NCBI GenBank assembly: GCA_036653595.1
Contig: JAVVTQ010000042.1
Span: forward strand, 1-12,760
Direction: 5' to 3'
DNA: 12,760 nucleotides
Origin: JAVVTQ01 sp036653595
GTDB taxonomy: Bacteria > Bacillota > Clostridia > Oscillospirales > Ruminococcaceae
This document shows positions 1 to 7,257 of the stretch, in pieces. The notes below the pieces were generated by a model that saw only the letters and a list, made by a program, of their open reading frames with translations, ran no database searches and had not been told where the DNA came from. Position 1 is the stretch's first letter. The number at the start of each line of letters is the position of its first letter. The translations under genes and the position numbers were made by a program.

Positions 1-248
1 CCGTCCACCGTCTCAATCACATCATTTAGCGTTATTTTTTCCGGCGCTTTCGTCAGCTCATAACCGCCGCCTTGCCCTTTATATGACTTGACAATGTCGT
101 TTGCCGCGAGCTTGCCCAGAATTTTAAGGGCGAAGCGCAGGGAAACACCTGTCCGCTCAGCTATGAACCTCGCGTCGCGCCGCCTGCCGCCCTCGGCCAG
201 GCAAAAGACTATGCGCACGGCGTTGTCAGCCTCCTGTGTCATATACAT
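1..248 (-). CDS. Rrf2-family transcriptional regulator (partial, N-terminal part)
   Basis: The minus-strand reading frame begins with MYMTQEADNAVRIVFCLAEG and runs off the left edge after about 82 codons, so only the N-terminal winged-helix DNA-binding part is visible. The pattern of an N-terminal 'YALR/AVRI' helix, then RFIAERTGVSLRFALKIL, then a wing with GGGYEL followed by ITLNDVIETVDG, is typical of Rrf2 proteins (IscR, NsrR, CymR and relatives). The cysteines that would bind an Fe-S cluster lie further downstream, outside the window, so the sensed signal cannot be deduced. I chose ATG 248 over the in-frame ATG 242 because GAGGAG (258-263) sits 9 bases upstream of it. That ribosome binding site overlaps the rpoD stop codon and the gap to rpoD is 13 bases, so it is probably the last or a late gene of the dnaG-rpoD transcript. 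Family assignment is confident; specific function is unknown. Confidence 0.9.
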   Translation of the reverse strand, partial: MYMTQEADNAVRIVFCLAEGGRRRDARFIAERTGVSLRFALKILGKLAANDIVKSYKGQGGGYELTKAPEKITLNDVIETVD

Positions 249-261
249 AGCTCAACACTCC

Positions 262-1329
262 TCAATCAAGGAAATCGCGAAGGCGCTTGCTGCGGCTGGG
301 ATGGCGCAGCTTGCGGAGTGCCTTTGCCTCAATCTGCCTTATGCGCTCACGCGTGACATTGAATTCTTTTCCGACCTCTTCCAAGGTGCGTGGGCGCCCG
401 TCCTCAAGCCCGAAGCGCAAACGGAGAACCTTTTCCTCTCTCGCGGTCAGTGTTCCCAGCACATCGCCGAGCTGCTCGCGCAAAAGCGTGTGGTAAGCCG
501 CCTCGGCCGGCACCGGGGCCTCCTCGTCGGGTATGAAGTCTCCGAGATGGCTGTCCTCCTCCTCGCCTATGGGCGTCTCCAGAGAAACCGGCTCCTGTGC
601 AACGCGCATTATCTCGCGTACCTTGTCCGCAGAAACCCCAAGCTCCTCGGCTATCTCGTCGGCAGTCGGCTCATGCCCGTTTCTGTGCAGAAGCTGGCTG
701 CTTACCTTTTTTACCTTATTTATCGTCTCCACCATATGTACGGGGATGCGTATCGTGCGCGCCTGATCGGCAATCGCGCGGGTTATGGCCTGCCTAATCC
801 ACCATGTGGCATACGTTGAAAATTTAAAGCCCTTTGTGTAGTCAAACTTTTCGACAGCCTTTATCAGGCCCAGATTGCCCTCTTGGATGAGGTCAAGAAA
901 CTGCATTCCGCGCCCGACATATCGCTTTGCTATGCTGACGACGAGGCGCAGGTTTGCCTCTGCAAGGCGCTTGCGGGAAAACACGTCGCCCTCCGCCATC
1001 TTCACAGCCAGCTCAACCTCCTCTTCGGGCGACAGCAGCGGGACGCGCCCTATTTCCTTGAGGTACACCTTTACCGGGTCATCTATTCCGTCAGTGGACG
1101 CCGCCTCAATCACCGCAACATCCTTTGTTATCTCCTCGGTGAGGTCCTCCTCGGCCAAGTCCTCGACAATTTCTATGCTGTGCCCCTCGAGCGTATCATA
1201 TAGCTTATCGACCTGCTCCACATCAAAATCCAGTTCCTCTAAAACGTCGTTGATTTCCTGTGTCGTCAGTTTTCCCTTGCGCTTACCCTGCTCAATCAAA
1301 TCCTTGATAAGCATTTTTTTGTCCCCCAT
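262..1329 (-). CDS. rpoD: RNA polymerase primary sigma factor RpoD/SigA
   Basis: A 355-residue group 1 sigma-70 factor that directs RNA polymerase to housekeeping -35/-10 promoters. Domains in order: a short acidic region 1.1 (about 1-80), region 1.2 (about 82-115, DDPVKVYLKEIG), region 2 (about 126-204, with NLRLVVSIAKRYVGRGMQF, DLIQEGNLGLIKAVEKFD and the -10-reading segment FSTYATWWIRQAITRAI), region 3 (about 205-285), and region 4 (about 290-355) ending in the -35-reading helix-turn-helix VTRERIRQIEAKALRKL and RSKRLRDFLD. The length fits Firmicutes SigA proteins, which lack the large insert found in proteobacteria. ATG 1329 is preceded by GAGGTG, 5 bases upstream, which overlaps the dnaG stop codon; the intergenic gap is 9 bases. 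The dnaG-rpoD pair is the classical macromolecular synthesis arrangement. No promoter is visible in the gap, so it is probably transcribed with dnaG, although internal promoters inside dnaG cannot be excluded by eye. Confidence 0.98.
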   Translation of the reverse strand: MGDKKMLIKDLIEQGKRKGKLTTQEINDVLEELDFDVEQVDKLYDTLEGHSIEIVEDLAEEDLTEEITKDVAVIEAASTDGIDDPVKVYLKEIGRVPLLSPEEEVELAVKMAEGDVFSRKRLAEANLRLVVSIAKRYVGRGMQFLDLIQEGNLGLIKAVEKFDYTKGFKFSTYATWWIRQAITRAIADQARTIRIPVHMVETINKVKKVSSQLLHRNGHEPTADEIAEELGVSADKVREIMRVAQEPVSLETPIGEEEDSHLGDFIPDEEAPVPAEAAYHTLLREQLGDVLGTLTAREEKVLRLRFGLEDGRPRTLEEVGKEFNVTRERIRQIEAKALRKLRHPSRSKRLRDFLD

Positions 1330-1338
1330 AATTGCACC

Positions 1339-3105
1339 TCACTCTTTCGGATTTTTATCTTTGCGATTGCCAAGCAGACTCTTTAACTGCTCGGCATTCA
1401 TTGACTTGACTATTTCCGTGCCCGGATTATTTCGCGAATCGATTATCTTGTCTATCAGAAAATCGGCGTCGCCGTCCACAAAATTTATACCGTTGCTCTC
1501 TGCGAGTATCCCTGAGAAAAGAGACAGCTCCGAGGGCTGTAGAATACCGGCCGCCCCGGCAAAGCCGGTATAATTTCCGGCGGCTATCATGTCGGACAGC
1601 TTTTCGTAAATGGCGCCTGCGTCGGGATTGCTGAAGTCTGCGCGAATCACGCGCTCGTTTATGCCGGCGCACATATCCGGATTTGCCACTATCAAGGCTA
1701 TCAGTCTTCTCTGCGCAAATGCGGCACCCAGCTTATCCGGTGTGATTGTCTTATCGTCGAGCCGTGCAGCAACACTCCTTGCAAGCTTTTGCGAATCCTG
1801 CTTTTGCTTTACTGTAAAACTGCGCTTTGCCATGCGCCGCGCCTGTTCCAGCAAAGAGTCCTTTAAGATGCCCGTCTCTGTGCTCACCCTGCCGGCATAT
1901 ATATCGCGTTCCGTCGCAGAATCGCACCTCGCGAGAATTTCCGCCGCATCTTTTAGGTAGCTCACGCGCCCCGAATCTGTTGCAATGTCATATTTTGTCT
2001 TTGCCTTATAAAGCTCAAATTCGATGAATGTGCTCGATCCCGACAGCAGAGCGGCGAATCTTCCTGCACCGAATTTTTTAATATACTCATCGGGGTCCTT
2101 GGCGCCGTCCTCATCTATTTTCAGCACGCGGACATTGACATTTGTGCTTTTGAGCACCTCTGTGGCGCGCGCAGTCGCCTTTTGTCCGGCGATGTCCACA
2201 TCGTATGCCAGCACGACCTCGTCGGCATACTGGGAAATCAACCGAGCGTGCTCTGCGGTCATCGCCGTGCCCAAAGCAGCCACCGCGTTCGAAAAGCCGG
2301 CCTGATGAATGGCGATGACGTCCATCTGTCCCTCTGCCACTATTATTCGCCTGTCGGGGTTCTTTTTTGCTATGTTGAGCGCGTATAGAACGCGACTTTT
2401 TTTGAACGCCGGCGTGTCGCGTGTATTGAGGTATTTGCGCGCATCGTCGCCGAGCGTTCTCCCGGAAAAAGCAACCACATCCCCGCGAACATCAATTACC
2501 GGAAACATGAGCCTGTCGCGAAAAAAATCGTAGACTCCGTTTCCCTTTTGGCTCTCGGAGCAAAGCCCCGCTTGTGCCAGCTCCTCGTCGCGAAACCCTT
2601 TTTTTCTCATGTAATCGCGCAGCTTTGACCACTCGGACGGCGCATAGCCCAGTCCAAACCTGCGTATGGTTGCGTCCTCTAGGCGCCTTCTGCGCAGATA
2701 TGCGCGCGCCTTGCCGCCGGCCTCCGTGTTGAGCTCCTCGTAGAAAAAGCGCGCCGCAATTTTGTTTGCCTCAATTATGCGCTTGCGCAAGTTGAACTCG
2801 TCGAGACTCCCGTCGTCGGGCACCGTCATGTTGGCGCGCTGGGCGAGAAGCCTGACAGCCTCTATGTACTCAAGGTTTTCATGGCGCATCACAAAGCTGA
2901 TTATATCTCCGCCCGCTCCGCACCCAAAGCAGTAATAGGACTGCGTGTCCGGGTATACGGTGAAGCTCGGCGTTTTTTCGTTGTGGAAAGGGCAAAGCGC
3001 ACCATACAGCCGTCCCTTGCGCTTGAGCGAAATAAAAGAGCCGACTGTCTCGACAATATCGTTGCGGATGTGCAGTTCGTCAAGAAAATCCCTCGGCAGT
3101 GCCAA
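1339..3105 (-). CDS. dnaG: DNA primase DnaG
   Basis: This 588-residue protein synthesises RNA primers for the replication fork and works with the replicative helicase. The N-terminal zinc-binding domain carries C38-P-F-H41 and C59-F-G-C62, the CHC2 ligands. The catalytic core includes FRDRLMFPV (about 195-203), the TOPRIM glutamate in AEG (E258) and the metal-binding YDVDIAG (D302, D304). The C-terminal 200 residues are the less conserved helicase-interacting part. Length is normal for bacterial primases. The start is a TTG at 3103-3105, giving LPRDFLDELHIRNDI as the typical primase N-terminus; AAGGAGG lies 7 bases upstream and no better in-frame ATG exists. It is the first gene of a tight dnaG-rpoD-Rrf2 run and follows dgt on the same strand by about 106 bases, with a promoter in that gap. 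No sign of truncation or frameshift. Confidence 0.98.
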   Translation of the reverse strand: MALPRDFLDELHIRNDIVETVGSFISLKRKGRLYGALCPFHNEKTPSFTVYPDTQSYYCFGCGAGGDIISFVMRHENLEYIEAVRLLAQRANMTVPDDGSLDEFNLRKRIIEANKIAARFFYEELNTEAGGKARAYLRRRRLEDATIRRFGLGYAPSEWSKLRDYMRKKGFRDEELAQAGLCSESQKGNGVYDFFRDRLMFPVIDVRGDVVAFSGRTLGDDARKYLNTRDTPAFKKSRVLYALNIAKKNPDRRIIVAEGQMDVIAIHQAGFSNAVAALGTAMTAEHARLISQYADEVVLAYDVDIAGQKATARATEVLKSTNVNVRVLKIDEDGAKDPDEYIKKFGAGRFAALLSGSSTFIEFELYKAKTKYDIATDSGRVSYLKDAAEILARCDSATERDIYAGRVSTETGILKDSLLEQARRMAKRSFTVKQKQDSQKLARSVAARLDDKTITPDKLGAAFAQRRLIALIVANPDMCAGINERVIRADFSNPDAGAIYEKLSDMIAAGNYTGFAGAAGILQPSELSLFSGILAESNGINFVDGDADFLIDKIIDSRNNPGTEIVKSMNAEQLKSLLGNRKDKNPKE

Positions 3106-3185
3106 ACAATCGCCTCCTTGTATATTTTGACAGCAATATACGACATTGGAATCTTATATTTTACCTTTTTTCGATATCTTGCGCT

Positions 3186-3215
3186 ATTATAGTTTCTTCA
3201 GTCAACATCATTCAA
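3186..3215 (-). promoter_or_regulatory. Sigma-A-type promoter for dnaG-rpoD
   Basis: On the minus strand TTGAAT (3210-3215) and a perfect TATAAT (3186-3191) are separated by 18 bases. The -35 overlaps the dgt stop codon (3212-3214). Transcription would start near 3179, giving a leader of about 75 bases before dnaG. The match is good but rests on sequence alone. Confidence 0.65.
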
Positions 3216-4216
3216 CCAAACGCCCACGATTTAGGTATGAAAAGCTCGTTGAAGCAATGCGTCGCATACGCGTCGCTCATTCCCGAAATATAGTCCGTGA
3301 CGGCGCGTTCAATCGACTCGGTTTCTGCTATGCAGCGGTAAAACTCCGGCATGGCGTCGGGGTTCTTCATGTAATGCGAAAAAAGTGACGAGACAAGCCC
3401 CAAAACCTTGTGCTCCTCCGACTTTGCCAGACCGTCTGTGTTTAGGTACACGTGCTCGAACATAAAGTGATATAGCTCGTCATATGCGGTCAGCACCTCA
3501 GGGGAAAAGTACAGAGCGCCATCAAAATTCTCGATAAGTGACATTATCAGCGTTGTTATTCTCTGCGACTTTCGCTCGCCCAAAACGTCTATTATATGCT
3601 TTGGAATAATGCGCTCGTCAATCACTCCCGCCTCGATGGCATCCTCGATATCGTGATTCAAAAATGCTATTCTGTCCGCGTGTCTCACGACTTGTCCCTC
3701 AAGGGTTTGCGACCATTCGCCGCTGGTGTGCCGCTCTATTCCCTCTATTGTCTCAAAGCATAAGTTGAGCCCATGGTGATCCTTTTCGAGACAATCGACA
3801 ACCCTCACACTCTGCAAGTAGTGGTGAAAGCCCTCTGAGCACAGCTGGTTGAGTGCCCGCTCGCCCGCATGGCCGAAAGGTGTGTGCCCCAAATCGTGCC
3901 CCACCGCTATAGCTTCGGTCAAATCTTCGTTGAGGCGAAGCGCGCGCGATATAGTGCGCGCAATCTGCGACACCTCCAGCGTATGCGTCAGGCGTGTTCT
4001 GAAATGGTCACCCTGCGGAGAGAGAAAGACCTGTGTCTTCTGTTTTAATCTGCGAAATGCCTTGCAGTGAATAATCCTGTCGCGGTCGCGGCAAAAATCA
4101 GTTCTTATCTCACATTTTTCCTCGCTGCGCCCGCGCCCCTTCGTCTTTGAGGACAGCGTCGCGTATTCGCACAGCAGCAGCTTTTCGCTCTCCTCTGTTC
4201 TTTCACGGATATTCAC
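3212..4216 (-). CDS. dgt: Deoxyguanosinetriphosphate triphosphohydrolase-like HD protein
   Basis: An HD-domain hydrolase related to bacterial dGTPases, which cleave dNTPs to the nucleoside and tripolyphosphate and so influence nucleotide pools for replication. The metal site is visible: H78 in RTRLTHTLEV, H107-D108 in GHDLGHTPFGHAGE, and a later HADRIAFLNHDIEDAI segment supplying the distal aspartate. The N-terminus RTDFCRDRDRIIHCKAFRRL is typical of the clostridial type. I place the start at GTG 4216 (334 residues): the frame can be opened at GTG 4225, but that codon overlaps the GGAGG ribosome binding site, whereas GTG 4216 sits 8 bases after it and gives (M)NIRERTEESEKLLL, the usual beginning of this family. 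It lies immediately upstream of dnaG, an arrangement common in clostridia. Whether dGTP is the real substrate cannot be read from sequence, since many members prefer other dNTPs or need allosteric activation. Confidence 0.93.
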   Translation of the reverse strand: MNIRERTEESEKLLLCEYATLSSKTKGRGRSEEKCEIRTDFCRDRDRIIHCKAFRRLKQKTQVFLSPQGDHFRTRLTHTLEVSQIARTISRALRLNEDLTEAIAVGHDLGHTPFGHAGERALNQLCSEGFHHYLQSVRVVDCLEKDHHGLNLCFETIEGIERHTSGEWSQTLEGQVVRHADRIAFLNHDIEDAIEAGVIDERIIPKHIIDVLGERKSQRITTLIMSLIENFDGALYFSPEVLTAYDELYHFMFEHVYLNTDGLAKSEEHKVLGLVSSLFSHYMKNPDAMPEFYRCIAETESIERAVTDYISGMSDAYATHCFNELFIPKSWAFG

Positions 4217-4251
4217 GCAGTCCACCTCCGAAAATAATGTACTTCATATAT

Positions 4252-4257
4252 ATTATA
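4252..4257 (-). promoter_or_regulatory. Possible -10 element upstream of dgt
   Basis: A perfect TATAAT on the minus strand lies 36 bases before the dgt GTG, in an AT-rich stretch. At 16-18 bases upstream only AAGGTT-like sequence is found, which is a poor -35, and the TG before the hexamer is off by one from an extended -10. It may be a weak or activator-dependent promoter. Confidence 0.4.
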
Positions 4258-4318
4258 CAGCGTCTCTTCGCATAAACCTTTTTTTGCGACAGCATCCTGC
4301 AAAAGAAATATTTTTTAC

Positions 4319-4963
4319 TTACCTATTCCGCGCGTTTGAATCAACCGGCGCATATTTTTCCTCGACAAGCGAAAGTGCTTTACATCCGCGCATAAGCTCA
4401 TTTACAGTCGATTCAAACTCGGCCTTTTCTGTGCTCATCACCGTGACCTCAATTTTTATGCGCTCTGCAAAAAAACTTTCCCCAACTTTTGCGCCAAGCG
4501 AGCAAAGCATGTGCAGCACCCTGTCATACATCGCGTAATCACAGCACAGCTCGTAGTGCGCGCACATTTTCATCGTCAGCAAGCCGGCGTTTTCAAGCGT
4601 CAATGCCGCAGTTTCCGAATATGCCCGCACAAGGCCGCCTGTGCCGAGAAGCGTACCTCCGAAATACCGCGTCACCACTATCACCGCGTCGAATATGCGG
4701 CGGCGTTCCAACGCGTCAAGGAGCGGAAGCCCGGCTGTTCCCTGAGGCTCCCCGTCGTCTGAGTAGCGCATCAGATTGTCCTGCCGCAGCTTGTATGCAA
4801 AGACCCAGTGCGTGGCAGCTTTGTGGCTTTGCTTGAAGGACGCGATAAAATCAAGCGCCTCACTTTGTGAAGACACCGCCGCACAGATGCCGACAAAGCG
4901 AGAGCGCTTTTCGGTGATCTCGCTCTCGCCAATTCCGGACACTGTTATATAGCTATCCTGCAA
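4319..4963 (-). CDS. yigZ: YigZ/IMPACT family protein (UPF0029)
   Basis: A 214-residue member of the YigZ family, related to the eukaryotic IMPACT protein. The N-terminal domain (about 1-130) has the family hallmarks SRFVG, ATHWVFAY, SDDGEPQGTAGLPLLDAL and VVTRYFGGTLLGTGGLVRAY; the C-terminal part (about 135-205) matches the small DUF1949-type ferredoxin-like domain. The fold is the ribosomal protein S5 domain 2 type. Some relatives have been linked to translation or proline-peptide handling, but no firm bacterial reaction is known to me. The start is TTG 4963: the frame is closed by a TGA just upstream, and GAGGTG lies 7 bases before the TTG. The gene follows the rpmE terminator by about 50 bases. 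I see no clear promoter of its own, so it may depend on read-through. Length is usual for the family. Confidence 0.92.
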   Translation of the reverse strand: MQDSYITVSGIGESEITEKRSRFVGICAAVSSQSEALDFIASFKQSHKAATHWVFAYKLRQDNLMRYSDDGEPQGTAGLPLLDALERRRIFDAVIVVTRYFGGTLLGTGGLVRAYSETAALTLENAGLLTMKMCAHYELCCDYAMYDRVLHMLCSLGAKVGESFFAERIKIEVTVMSTEKAEFESTVNELMRGCKALSLVEEKYAPVDSNARNR

Positions 4964-5014
4964 AAAACATCACCTCTTTGCGGCGGTTTGCGCTTTGGGC
5001 AGCCACTAAAACAA

Positions 5015-5040
5015 CAGGGACACGGAAAACCGTGTCCCTG
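5015..5040 (-). terminator. Rho-independent terminator after rpmE
   Basis: A perfect 11-base-pair stem (CAGGGACACGG pairing with CCGTGTCCCTG) with a 4-base loop. On the minus strand it is followed by TTGTTTTAG. It starts 6 bases after the rpmE stop codon, as expected for a short monocistronic ribosomal protein gene. Confidence 0.9.
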
Positions 5041-5046
5041 CTATCA

Positions 5047-5247
5047 TTATTCTATGTTGAAGCGTTTTTTAAATCTATCTACACGCCCGCCGGTATCGAC
5101 GAGCTTCTGCTTGCCGGTATAGAACGGGTGGCATTTTGAACAAACCTCAACACGAATGTCCTTGCGAGTAGACCTTGTTTTGACGACCTCGCCGCAGGCG
5201 CAGGTAATCGTGGCCTCTTCATATTTGGGATGGATGCCTTCCTTCAC
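5047..5247 (-). CDS. rpmE: 50S ribosomal protein L31 (zinc-binding type)
   Basis: A 66-residue ribosomal protein L31, located at the interface of the large subunit with the small subunit. It is the zinc-containing (C+) form: C16 and C18 in TCACGE plus C36 and C39 in VCSKCHPFYTGKQK are the expected ligands, and the ending DTGGRVDRFKKRF is characteristic. The start is GTG 5247 with GAGGTG 7 bases upstream; the sequence KEGIHPKYEEATITC then begins exactly as in other L31 proteins. It has its own promoter (5285-5313) and a strong terminator (5015-5040), so it appears to be mainly monocistronic. A zinc-free paralogue (ykgM type), which would suggest Zur-controlled swapping, is not in this window. 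Confidence 0.98.
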   Translation of the reverse strand: MKEGIHPKYEEATITCACGEVVKTRSTRKDIRVEVCSKCHPFYTGKQKLVDTGGRVDRFKKRFNIE

Positions 5248-5284
5248 GTAATGTCACCTCTTTTAACTTCACAATTGCTTTAAA

Positions 5285-5313
5285 ATAATACCATAAAGAA
5301 CATCTCAATGCAA
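5285..5313 (-). promoter_or_regulatory. Promoter for rpmE
   Basis: On the minus strand TTGCAT (5308-5313) is followed by 17 bases and TATTAT (5285-5290), with a TGG directly before the -10 that makes it an extended -10. The predicted start site leaves a leader of about 30 bases. Spacing and motifs fit a housekeeping sigma factor. Confidence 0.7.
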
Positions 5314-5339
5314 CATCTTTTTCTGTTTGCTTCGAAAAG

Positions 5340-7055
5340 TCACGTGATTTGGGCGAATCTTCGTATTTCCTCAGACAGCCTTTTCGCCAGCTCCAGCGAG
5401 TCATCGCGCGTTTTTTCACATGTTGTGATGTAAATTTTCATCTTGGGCTCAGTGCCGGATGGCCTGACAATTATCTTGGAGTTATTTTCCAGCAGCAGCT
5501 CCACCACGTCCGCTTCCGGAAGTTCAATAGGCTCGCCTGCCCCCGTCAGCAGGTGTTTTGCTGTGCGCGTCTTGTAGTCTTTTACTGTCACAACCTCGAA
5601 ATCACACACCTTTGTCGGGTAGCTCTCATAAAAGCGCTTCATCACGTCCTGCATTTTTTTCGTTCCGTCAAGCCCCATAAACGCAATATTGTCGACGCTG
5701 TGAATGTAAAAGCCGTATTTGTCATACAAGCCCTCCAAAACGGAAATGACCGTGCGCTTTTTCGACATATAATAGCTCGTCATCTCACACAGCAGCTCTG
5801 CCGCAAGTACGGCGTCCTTGTCGCGGACATATGAGCCGCATAGATAACCGCAGCTCTCCTCAAAGCCAAAAATAAAGCGCTTCTCCTCGCCCTTTTGCTC
5901 GAGCAAAAGCAGCTGCTCGCCGATGAACTTGAAGCCTGTCAGCACATTGCGCATCTCGACACCGGCATCTTTGGCTATCTGCGTGGCAAGGTCTGTGCTG
6001 ACAATGCTCTTTACCGCAATTGGCCTTTCGGGCATAGTTTTTGTGTCTGTTCTCGCCGTTATTATGTAGTTGAGCAAAAGCGCGCCAATCTCATTTCCCG
6101 TCAATATGCGGTAATCGTCGCCGTCCTTAAATGCCACTCCGATTCTGTCAGCATCGGGGTCAGTTGCGATGAAAATATCCGGACGCTTCTCGGCGCAAAG
6201 CTCAAGCCCCAGCGCCAGTGCCTCGCGCGTTTCAGGGTTTGGGTACTTGCAGGTCGGAAAATTGCCGTCGGGCATTTCCTGCTCCGGCACAACCGAAACC
6301 TCTGTGTTTCCCATATCTCTCAGTATGCGTCGCACAGGCTCGTTCCCCGTGCCGTTGAGCGGTGAGTAAACTACCTTAAGCGGATATCTTTGGCATATGT
6401 CTTTGTAAATTGACTGCTCCTTTACCGCCGCATAGTACTGCTCAACAGTGCGTTTTCCGATATATTTCACCAATCCACTGTCCAGCGCATCGGTAAAGCT
6501 CATATGCTTGACATCGTCAAAAATATCAACCTTCTGTATCCGCATGTAAACGGCGTCGGCATCCTCAACAGTCATTTGGCAGCCATCTGCGCCATACACC
6601 TTAAACCCATTATATTCGGCAGGGTTATGGCTTGCCGTTATCATGATACCTGCCTTTGACTTGTTCTCGCGCACCGCGTAAGAGAGCATGGGCGTAGGCA
6701 TCAGTCTGTCATAGATGAAGACGCTTATATCGTTCGCAGCAAGCACAGCAGCCGCCTCCTGCGCAAAATCGAGACTCATGTTGCGCGAGTCGTATGCAAT
6801 GGACACGCTGCCGCCGCCATAGCACTCATTTATATATATGGCAAGCCCCTGCGTCGCACGTCGCACAGTGTATACATTCATTCTGTTCGTTCCGGCCCCC
6901 AAGATACCGCGCAGACCGGCCGTGCCAAAAGACAGCTCTCCTGAAAAGCTGCTTTCCAGTGCGTCATTCTTTCCTTTCAGGGCCTTGAGTTCCCCGACGA
7001 CAGTCTCGTCGTCTGCCCGGTTTAGCCATTTTTCGTACTCGACAAGATAGTCCAT
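5340..7055 (-). CDS. pgm: Phosphoglucomutase/phosphomannomutase family protein (alpha-D-phosphohexomutase)
   Basis: A 571-residue alpha-D-phosphohexomutase that interconverts hexose 6-phosphate and 1-phosphate, most likely glucose phosphates, feeding glycogen or cell-envelope sugar synthesis from glycolysis. The four canonical loops are present in order: the phosphoserine loop TASHNP with S142, the magnesium loop TDPDADRIG (D299, D301, D303), the sugar-binding loop GFEESCGYL (about 397-405), and the phosphate-binding RPSGTEPK (531-538). The length matches the long PgcA-type enzyme of Bacillus rather than the shorter GlmM type, which makes glucosamine mutase activity unlikely. The start is ATG 7055, with AAGGA 7 bases upstream. 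It is divergently oriented to the thioesterase gene. No terminator is clear after its stop, and the rpmE promoter lies right behind it. Exact sugar preference is not readable from sequence. Confidence 0.95.
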   Translation of the reverse strand: MDYLVEYEKWLNRADDETVVGELKALKGKNDALESSFSGELSFGTAGLRGILGAGTNRMNVYTVRRATQGLAIYINECYGGGSVSIAYDSRNMSLDFAQEAAAVLAANDISVFIYDRLMPTPMLSYAVRENKSKAGIMITASHNPAEYNGFKVYGADGCQMTVEDADAVYMRIQKVDIFDDVKHMSFTDALDSGLVKYIGKRTVEQYYAAVKEQSIYKDICQRYPLKVVYSPLNGTGNEPVRRILRDMGNTEVSVVPEQEMPDGNFPTCKYPNPETREALALGLELCAEKRPDIFIATDPDADRIGVAFKDGDDYRILTGNEIGALLLNYIITARTDTKTMPERPIAVKSIVSTDLATQIAKDAGVEMRNVLTGFKFIGEQLLLLEQKGEEKRFIFGFEESCGYLCGSYVRDKDAVLAAELLCEMTSYYMSKKRTVISVLEGLYDKYGFYIHSVDNIAFMGLDGTKKMQDVMKRFYESYPTKVCDFEVVTVKDYKTRTAKHLLTGAGEPIELPEADVVELLLENNSKIIVRPSGTEPKMKIYITTCEKTRDDSLELAKRLSEEIRRFAQIT

Positions 7056-7111
7056 TTGAACGTCCTTCCGTTGCCTTTATTTTGGGTCGAAACCGCATTG
7101 TTTGTAGTTAT

Positions 7112-7140
7112 ATAATAAAGCCGCGCGCGCTTTATGTCAA
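7112..7140 (-). promoter_or_regulatory. Strong promoter for the phosphohexomutase gene
   Basis: A perfect TTGACA (-35, 7135-7140 on the minus strand) is followed by exactly 17 bases and TATTAT (-10, 7112-7117). The spacer is almost wholly made of an inverted repeat with an alternating CG core (7115-7135), described separately. The predicted leader is about 50 bases. Confidence 0.8.
7115..7135. repeat. Palindrome filling the pgm promoter spacer
   Basis: Arms ATAAAGC (7115-7121) and GCTTTAT (7129-7135) are perfect reverse complements around the 7-base centre CGCGCGC, giving a 21-base near-palindrome. It spans the spacer and touches both the -10 and the -35. Its position fits an operator for a dimeric repressor, but no regulator can be named. 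Confidence 0.6.
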
Positions 7141-7192
7141 ACTGTAAAAAACAACAAATGTCCGCATTTTTTGCCTAGGACGGCTTTTTCCC

Positions 7193-7222
7193 TTGACAGT
7201 GGCAGCATCGAATGACTATTGT
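7193..7222 (+). promoter_or_regulatory. Probable promoter for the thioesterase-yifB pair
   Basis: TTGACA (7193-7198) is followed by 18 bases and TATTGT (7217-7222). The start site would be near 7229, about 29 bases before the GTG start. The -35 is perfect and the -10 is fair. It diverges from the pgm promoter, with the two -35 elements about 50 bases apart. Confidence 0.55.
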
Positions 7223-7257
7223 ATTAATATATAGACACCAAAATCGGAGGTGTTTTT

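Noticed and set aside
88..819. Open frame of 243 codons on the plus strand across the Rrf2 and rpoD genes
   Set aside because: It lies antisense to two clearly recognisable genes and resembles no family; a shadow of coding sequence.
4217..4225. Upstream GTG start for dgt at 4225
   Set aside because: That GTG overlaps the GGAGG ribosome binding site itself. GTG 4216 has an 8-base spacing and matches the usual N-terminus of the family.
7084..7091. Second Spo0A-like box (GGTCGAA) in the pgm leader
   Set aside because: It has one mismatch to TGNCGAA, lies downstream of a strong promoter and has no partner box or biological context, so chance is the better explanation.
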